Positions 59,186 through 64,000 of a stretch of DNA of 64,000 bases are shown here, in pieces (the first letter of the stretch is position 1; each line of letters starts with the position of its first letter). A program made the position numbers and the translations under genes. The stretch comes from CADDYT01 sp035294125 (lineage in GTDB: Bacteria; Chloroflexota; Ktedonobacteria; Ktedonobacterales; Ktedonobacteraceae): positions 18,832 to 82,831 of the forward strand of contig DATGLM010000008.1 of NCBI GenBank assembly GCA_035294125.1, read 5' to 3'. Under the pieces are notes generated by a model. That model had not been told where the DNA came from, did not search any database, and was given only the letters and a program-made list of their open reading frames with translations.

Positions 59186-60133
59186 ATGAGTGATAGCCAG
59201 TCATCTCCGGCTTCAGAGGCCATCTGGCAGTCGGAGCGACGCGATGAGATAGATCTGACAAATATGCGCGAGTTGCGCAGCTTACTTGCTGCGCACCAGA
59301 TGCGCCCTAATAAAGCGTTCGGACAAAACTTTCTGGTCGATCGTTCTGTGTTGAATCGTATTGTCGCGGCAGCGGACATCCAGCCGGAAGATCAAATACT
59401 GGAGGTGGGCGCGGGAACCGGGGTGCTCACGCGCGAACTGGCGAAGCGGGCCAGCGCGGGACGCGTCGTGGCCGTCGAACTCGAACGCGACATGCTTGAG
59501 CTGCTGGCCGAGACAATCGCTGCCTACCCCAATGTCGAGATTGTGGCGCAAAACCTGCTCCTGCTCAACCCGGCACAGGTCTTCGATACGCAGCCGTACA
59601 AGCTGGTCGCCAACCTGCCCTACTATATCACGGCTCCCACCTTCCGCCATTTCCTGGAAAGCGCGAATCCGCCGCGCCTGCTGGTTGTCATGGTGCAGTA
59701 CGAGGTGGCGCAGCGCATCGTCGCAGCTCCCGGCGACCTCAGCCTGCTGGGGGTCAGCATCCAGTTTTATGGACGCCCGCGCATCGTCGCCCGCGTCCCA
59801 GCCGCCGCGTTCTACCCCGCGCCGAAGGTCGACTCGGCCATCCTGCGTGTGGATGTCAACCCGCAGGCCCCTCTGACGCAGCCGGAACGCGACCGCCTGT
59901 TCAAAGTCGTTCAGGCTGGCTTCTCTGAAAGGCGCAAGCAGTTGCACAACGCGCTTGCCAGCGGGCTGCACATCAAAGACCGGGAGGTGCGCGCCCTGCT
60001 CAATAGTGCAGGTATTGAGACCAGCCGTCGCGCCGAAACGTTAAGTATTGATGAATGGCTTCGGGTCTGGCGGGCAGTGGAAGCGGCAAGAGAGGCACAA
60101 ACGGCAAAGAAATTACAGGAGCGGAATGGGTGA
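59186..60133 (+). CDS. rsmA: 16S rRNA (adenine(1518)-N6/adenine(1519)-N6)-dimethyltransferase
   Basis: A 315-residue KsgA/Dim1 methyltransferase that dimethylates two adjacent adenines near the 3' end of 16S rRNA during small-subunit maturation. The motifs are in order: PNKAFGQNFLVDRSVLNRIV, the SAM-binding ILEVGAGTGVLTRELAKR, AVELERDMLELL, the catalytic NLPYYIT, and VDSAILRV before the C-terminal helical domain. The ATG at 59186 follows GGAGA by 6 bases; the in-frame GTG-like start at 59156 overlaps the upstream gene. Length is normal. Loss of this enzyme gives kasugamycin resistance in other bacteria. Confidence 0.97.
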   Translation: MSDSQSSPASEAIWQSERRDEIDLTNMRELRSLLAAHQMRPNKAFGQNFLVDRSVLNRIVAAADIQPEDQILEVGAGTGVLTRELAKRASAGRVVAVELERDMLELLAETIAAYPNVEIVAQNLLLLNPAQVFDTQPYKLVANLPYYITAPTFRHFLESANPPRLLVVMVQYEVAQRIVAAPGDLSLLGVSIQFYGRPRIVARVPAAAFYPAPKVDSAILRVDVNPQAPLTQPERDRLFKVVQAGFSERRKQLHNALASGLHIKDREVRALLNSAGIETSRRAETLSIDEWLRVWRAVEAAREAQTAKKLQERNG

Positions 60134-60169
60134 GTTGCGGCACTATTTCCTGCCGCCTGCACTATGGAG

Positions 60170-60199
60170 TTGGCAACACAACAGCTTCCCAGATATGCT
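60170..60199 (+). promoter_or_regulatory. possible promoter of kinase-TPR gene
   Basis: TTGGCA (60170-60175), an 18-base spacer and TATGCT (60194-60199), about 75 bp before the kinase start. The -10 match is moderate. Confidence 0.35.
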
Positions 60200-60274
60200 A
60201 TGATATAGGTGCTGCACTTATATGGATGTCATCTCTTTTTGAGAAGAATTATGTAATGGGATTGTAACATTTTC

Positions 60275-62626
60275 ATGTCGGATGTAGACGCAAACACAGA
60301 TACAACAAAGACAACAGTAGAGCAGGAACAGATTTGTGACAACTGTGGCGCGGTCAATTCAGCGCAGGCGCGTTTTTGCATGCATTGTGCCAGGCCGCTG
60401 GCTGCATTCCTGACTGGCACGCTGCCGGTAGAAACTCTGCTCGCGGGCCGCTACCGGCTCATCAATCGCATCGGCCAGGGCGGTATGGGTGCCGTCTACA
60501 AAGCGGCAGATACACAGTTGGATAATCGTCTTGTCGCCATCAAAGAGATGAGTAAGGCGGCGGTGCCGGAGGGCCAGATCGAGGAGGCGGAGGCAGCCTT
60601 TGAACGCGAAGCTCTCCTGCTTTCAAAACTCAAACACCCGAACCTGCCCAGCATTCACGAGCATTTCACGGAAAATGATCGCTCGTATCTCGTCATGGAC
60701 TTTATCGAGGGTGAGACGCTGGAACATTATCTCGAACGAACGGGGAATAAGCCACTGCCCGTCAAGCAGGTCATCGGCTGGGCCGAGCAGTTGTGCGACG
60801 TGCTCAACTACCTGCACACGCGCCAGCCACCCATCATTTTCCGCGACCTCAAACCAGGCAACGTGATGATCGACGAGGGTGGTCACGTCTTTCTTATCGA
60901 TTTCGGCATTGCGCGTATCTTCAAGCCCGGCCAGTCGCGCGATACTGTCGCGCTCGGCTCGCCCGGCTACGCGGCCCCCGAACAATACGGCAAGGCGCAG
61001 AGCACGCCGCAATCAGACATCTATAGCCTGGGAGCGCTGCTTCACCACCTGCTAACCGGCCTCGATCCCAGTGAGCGCCCGTTTTTCTTCGTCCCGGCCT
61101 CAAGCGTCAATCCAGAGGTTGATGCCAATCTGGACGCCCTGCTGCAACAGATGGTACAGATGGAGATAGCACGCCGCCCAGCCAGCGCGAAAGAGGTGCT
61201 GGAGCGGCTCCGCCTCAGCGGCTCCGCCTCCACGACACCCTTCACGCTTTCATCGACGCTTACAACAACGCCGGCAGCACTGATAAAGCAGAAAGAGACG
61301 GAACGGTTGCTTGAGGAGGCCCACACGGAGCGTTTGCAAAAGAATTACGAACGAGCCGAAAAACTCTACGAACAAACGCTGCAGCTTGATAAGACAAATG
61401 CGCTGGCATGGCAGGGCAAGGGCCTGACCCAGGGACTGCGTTCGCTTCACCGCGAGGCCCTGGCTTCCTTTGAGAACGCGCTCAAAATTGACCCGAAGCT
61501 CGCCGTCTCCTGGATTGGCAAAGGTACCGCCCTCAGCCGTCTGGGGCGTAACACGGAGGCGCTCAATGCCTTCGATGAAGCCCTGCACCTGGAACCGAAC
61601 AACGCTTCGGCCTGGAACGGCAAGGGGGCTGTCCTCAACGCGTTGAAGCGCTCGAACGATGCTCTCTACGCCTTCGATATGGCCCTGCGCTTCGACCCGC
61701 ATCTGGCTGAAGCATGGAATAATAAGGGCCTCGTCCTGCGCGAACTCAAACGCTATAGTGAGGCGCTGGAGGCCTTCGAGCAGGCATTGAGTTACAACCC
61801 CTCCATTGCCACGGCATGGAGCGGCAAAGGCAGCATCCTGCACGACATGGGACGACTGCGGCCCGCCCTCAACGCTTTCGAGCAGGCAACGGCCATCAAC
61901 CCCCGCCTGGTCACGGCCTGGGAGGGTAAAGGCTCCGTACACTACGACATGGGGAATTATGCCGAGGCTTTGCAGGCTTACCAGAAAGCCTTTAATCTGG
62001 ATAAAAACTACGCCCCCGCCCTCTTCGGCATGGGCAACGTTTACTTCGCCCGCCAGGAATACCATCGCGCGCTGGATATGTTTAACAGGGCCGTCAAAAT
62101 TAACCCACGCTATATGCGCGCCTGGGCGAAACTGGGCAGTACATACAGCGCGCTGGCGCAGCCCTATGACGCGCTCAGCGCCTATGACCGCGCCTTGAAT
62201 ATCGATGCCAACTACATTCCCGCCCTCAACGGGAGAGCAAGCGTGCTCGCCCAGCTCGGTCGCTATTCTGAAGCCGTCATGGCCTACGAGCGCGTCTTAC
62301 GCGCCAATGCCAACTTCGCTCCGGCCTGGAATGGTCTCGGCAATGCCTACTACCATGTCGGCAACTACGAGTCGTCACTGCAAGCCTATAAACGTGCTCT
62401 GCAACTCAACGAAAAAATGCCCGGCGCCTGGCATAACGAGGCGCTGGTCCTCAATCGGCTCAGACGCTACAACGAGGCTCTGGAAGCCGCCGAAAGGGCG
62501 ATCGAGCTTCGCCCGAACGACGCCGATAACTGGGACCGCAAAGCGGAAGCTCTTAAGGGACTGCGCAAGCGAAAAGAGGCACGTGAGGCAGAAGCCGAGG
62601 CCAAACGCCTGCGCGGCAACCCATAA
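60275..62626 (+). CDS. zinc-ribbon/Ser-Thr protein kinase/TPR protein
   Basis: A 783-residue soluble protein in three parts. A zinc ribbon has CDNC (21-24) and CMHC (35-38). A Hanks-type kinase spans about 60-315: Gly loop IGQGGMGAVYKA (66-77), Lys90 in VAIKEM, catalytic loop FRDLKPGNVMID with Asp191 (HRD changed to FRD), DFG (209-211) and GSPGYAAPEQYGK. From about 345 to the end come some twelve TPR repeats (for example AWNNKGLVLRELKRYSEALE, AWEGKGSVHYDMGNYAEALQ). All core catalytic residues are present, so it should phosphorylate Ser/Thr targets recruited through the TPR part or the ribbon. There is no membrane helix. Target and trigger are unknown. The downstream gap 62627-63139 holds the ftsH promoter region. 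Confidence 0.94.
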   Translation: MSDVDANTDTTKTTVEQEQICDNCGAVNSAQARFCMHCARPLAAFLTGTLPVETLLAGRYRLINRIGQGGMGAVYKAADTQLDNRLVAIKEMSKAAVPEGQIEEAEAAFEREALLLSKLKHPNLPSIHEHFTENDRSYLVMDFIEGETLEHYLERTGNKPLPVKQVIGWAEQLCDVLNYLHTRQPPIIFRDLKPGNVMIDEGGHVFLIDFGIARIFKPGQSRDTVALGSPGYAAPEQYGKAQSTPQSDIYSLGALLHHLLTGLDPSERPFFFVPASSVNPEVDANLDALLQQMVQMEIARRPASAKEVLERLRLSGSASTTPFTLSSTLTTTPAALIKQKETERLLEEAHTERLQKNYERAEKLYEQTLQLDKTNALAWQGKGLTQGLRSLHREALASFENALKIDPKLAVSWIGKGTALSRLGRNTEALNAFDEALHLEPNNASAWNGKGAVLNALKRSNDALYAFDMALRFDPHLAEAWNNKGLVLRELKRYSEALEAFEQALSYNPSIATAWSGKGSILHDMGRLRPALNAFEQATAINPRLVTAWEGKGSVHYDMGNYAEALQAYQKAFNLDKNYAPALFGMGNVYFARQEYHRALDMFNRAVKINPRYMRAWAKLGSTYSALAQPYDALSAYDRALNIDANYIPALNGRASVLAQLGRYSEAVMAYERVLRANANFAPAWNGLGNAYYHVGNYESSLQAYKRALQLNEKMPGAWHNEALVLNRLRRYNEALEAAERAIELRPNDADNWDRKAEALKGLRKRKEAREAEAEAKRLRGNP

Positions 62627-62838
62627 TCATTCTTTACTATTAAGGATGGATGCGTCTACTTGAATTTTTGTGAATAAATCTGCCCTCCCTGTCAATAGTT
62701 GAGGCTCTTTTCCATACAAATTGACCAATCGGCTCTCTGCCTGCTTGATCGCCGACACAGCGGAATAAAATAGCTGCTTCCTTTGTAATGATCTATACAG
62801 GAAGGAAATCCCTGACCGATATTTCAGCGCCCCTTTTG

Positions 62839-62868
62839 TTGACGTTCACATCTTGCTCTGAGTATACT
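62839..62868 (+). promoter_or_regulatory. sigma-70-like promoter of ftsH
   Basis: TTGACG (62839-62844), an 18-base spacer, TATACT (62863-62868). It implies a leader of about 265 nt before the ftsH ATG at 63140. Within it only a GGTACC-loop-GGTACC hairpin (about 63099-63116) stands out. The rest of 62627-63139 shows nothing. Confidence 0.5.
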
Positions 62869-63139
62869 TACATAGAGAGAATTTTTATGGCTGAGTAAAC
62901 CACTTCTGAGAGCAGGTTAAGAGCTTTCAGGAACGGCTGTCACGGCGTCTGACGTATACTGTTCTTTCTTTTTAAACGTCTTGATAGTAGGGATATACCT
63001 CATAACTTTGAGGGTAACTGAAACGTATTTCTATCGTACTAGAAGCAATTACCTGTTTCTCGAAAAAAAGAAACAGAAAGATAGATAGACAGATAGGGTA
63101 CCTTTTCCGGTACCTTCGGAAGAAAGTAGGTCTGAATAC

Positions 63140-64000
63140 ATGGAAAATCAGGCTCAACGGCTGCGCGGGAAGTCATGGCTGCAATGGATGCTGCCGTGGC
63201 TGTACCAGCGCAATCCGAACGAGGGACCGAACGGTGCGCGCCGTCCCGGTGACAACAATGGGAATGGCGGCAGCGGAAATGGTGGCGGGTCAAATGGCCC
63301 CAATGCTACTTCGCTGATTATCCGTTCGCTGCTCCTCGTTGGTGTTCTGCTACTTGGCTGGTACCTGTTCCAGTACTTCACATCCAGTTCCAGTAGCAAT
63401 AATTCTAATGTAATCGAAGTACCGTATAGCACGTTCTACCAGCAGGTTGAAGATAACAACGTCAAAAGCGTCGTCTTCCAGGGACAGGATGCGACCGGTA
63501 CATTTTATAAAGCAATCACAGTAACGAACAGCAACGGTCAAACGCAGACAGGAACGCAGTTCCATTTCACGCAGTTGCCCAATGGTGACCAGAACCTGAC
63601 AAATCTGCTCATCCAGCATCACGTGAATTTCCAGGCAGAGCCGGAGAATAATAATAACCTGTTACTGATTATCCTCGAAGACTTTGTGCCGTGGATCTTG
63701 CTGATCGCGCTCTTCCTCTGGATAGCGCGCAGGGCAACAGCGGGGCAGCAAAACATCTTCAGCTTCGGCAAGAGCAAGGCAAGGCTGATTCTCGAAGATC
63801 GGCCCAGCACGACCTTTGCTGACGTGGCGGGCGTCGACGAGGCGAAGAACGACCTTGTCGAGGTAGTTGAGTTCCTGAAGACGCCGGGCAAATTCCAGCG
63901 ACTGGGCGGCAAGATACCGCGAGGAGTGCTGCTGGTCGGCCCTCCGGGCACCGGCAAGACGCTGCTGGCCCGTGCCGTGGCAGGAGAGGCAGGAGTGCCC
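63140..64000 (+). CDS. ftsH: ATP-dependent zinc metalloprotease FtsH, 5' part
   Basis: The first 287 codons of FtsH; the gene runs off the right edge. A long Asn/Gly-rich lead (about 30-56) precedes the first membrane helix (about 58-80). The extracytoplasmic domain includes PYSTFYQQVEDNNVKSVVFQ, and a second helix (about 174-196) is followed by FSFGKSKARLI and the AAA+ start TTFADVAGVDEAKNDLVEVV. Walker A is GPPGTGKT (267-274). The second-half motifs (Walker B, SRH, HEXXH protease site) lie beyond the window. It degrades misfolded membrane proteins and short-lived regulators. The start at 63140 follows AGTAGG by 9 bases; the Gly/Asn-rich N-terminus is longer than in E. coli. Confidence 0.97.
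   Translation, partial: MENQAQRLRGKSWLQWMLPWLYQRNPNEGPNGARRPGDNNGNGGSGNGGGSNGPNATSLIIRSLLLVGVLLLGWYLFQYFTSSSSSNNSNVIEVPYSTFYQQVEDNNVKSVVFQGQDATGTFYKAITVTNSNGQTQTGTQFHFTQLPNGDQNLTNLLIQHHVNFQAEPENNNNLLLIILEDFVPWILLIALFLWIARRATAGQQNIFSFGKSKARLILEDRPSTTFADVAGVDEAKNDLVEVVEFLKTPGKFQRLGGKIPRGVLLVGPPGTGKTLLARAVAGEAGVP

Overview
The window reads as chromosomal DNA of a Ktedonobacteria-like member of the Chloroflexota. This is inferred from content and was not checked by any search. The clues are a 931-residue MalT-type LuxR regulator, a zinc-ribbon/Ser-Thr kinase/TPR protein, secreted multi-repeat proteins, a WD40 relic, several sigma-like genes, and no outer-membrane assembly genes. Most of the window is moderately GC-rich. 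An AT-richer block at about 1.67-3.5 kb stands out.

Layout, left to right. 1-1385: a GT39-like membrane glycosyltransferase running off the left edge. 1.67-3.5 kb: a three-gene AT-rich cassette (YfjP/YeeP-like GTPase, 75-aa protein, 4-TM protein). 3.7-5.7 kb: DNA repair glycosylase Tag, a BNR-repeat protein and a VOC relic. 6-18.6 kb: a GT4 glycosyltransferase, a five-repeat Cys-rich secreted protein, carotenoid oxygenase with a VC0807-type membrane protein, the LuxR regulator, a HAF-repeat protein, an EXORDIUM-like secreted protein, and a membrane-anchored molybdoenzyme. 18.8-28.9 kb: an MFS transporter convergent with a Ca2+/H+ antiporter, a Uma2 nuclease, an ABC-F ATPase behind a long structured leader, two tandem M20 peptidases and tryptophan 2,3-dioxygenase. 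29-38.5 kb: an NRAMP-like transporter, an extended SDR, a zinc-ribbon protein, a radical SAM enzyme, OsmC, enoyl-CoA hydratase divergent from a CaiB-type CoA-transferase, a ferritin-like/VIT iron exporter and a DUF1003 protein. 38.7-46.6 kb: a sigma-like factor, a helix-turn-helix protein, ffh, an L,D-transpeptidase lipoprotein, a GH57 protein, an HNH nuclease and tRNA-Pro(CGG). 46.8-51.6 kb: an FAD oxidoreductase and the accC-fabF-accB fatty-acid operon. 51.7-64 kb: DUF5996, an ECF sigma/anti-sigma/PEGA operon, a class A penicillin-binding protein, a small membrane protein, rsmA/ksgA, the kinase-TPR protein and the 5' part of ftsH.

Many genes are housekeeping: protein targeting (ffh), ribosome maturation (rsmA), membrane proteolysis (ftsH), fatty-acid synthesis (accC, fabF, accB) and cell wall (class A PBP, L,D-transpeptidase). 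Between them sit metabolic and surface genes on alternating strands, mostly in units of one to three genes.

The most unusual structural theme is a set of very long, often perfect, zero-loop palindromes immediately after genes: 80 bp at 40269-40348, 70 bp at 43653-43722, 56 bp at 33686-33741 and a nearly perfect 57 bp at 27513-27569. These are far longer than typical intrinsic terminators. Other candidates for novelty are the AT-rich GTPase cassette, the 500-nt leader with a 13-codon upstream ORF inside a hairpin before the ABC-F gene, a 90-bp inverted-repeat element with degraded relatives elsewhere in the window, and the sigma/anti-sigma/PEGA operon. No CRISPR array, intact insertion sequence, prophage or rRNA gene was seen.
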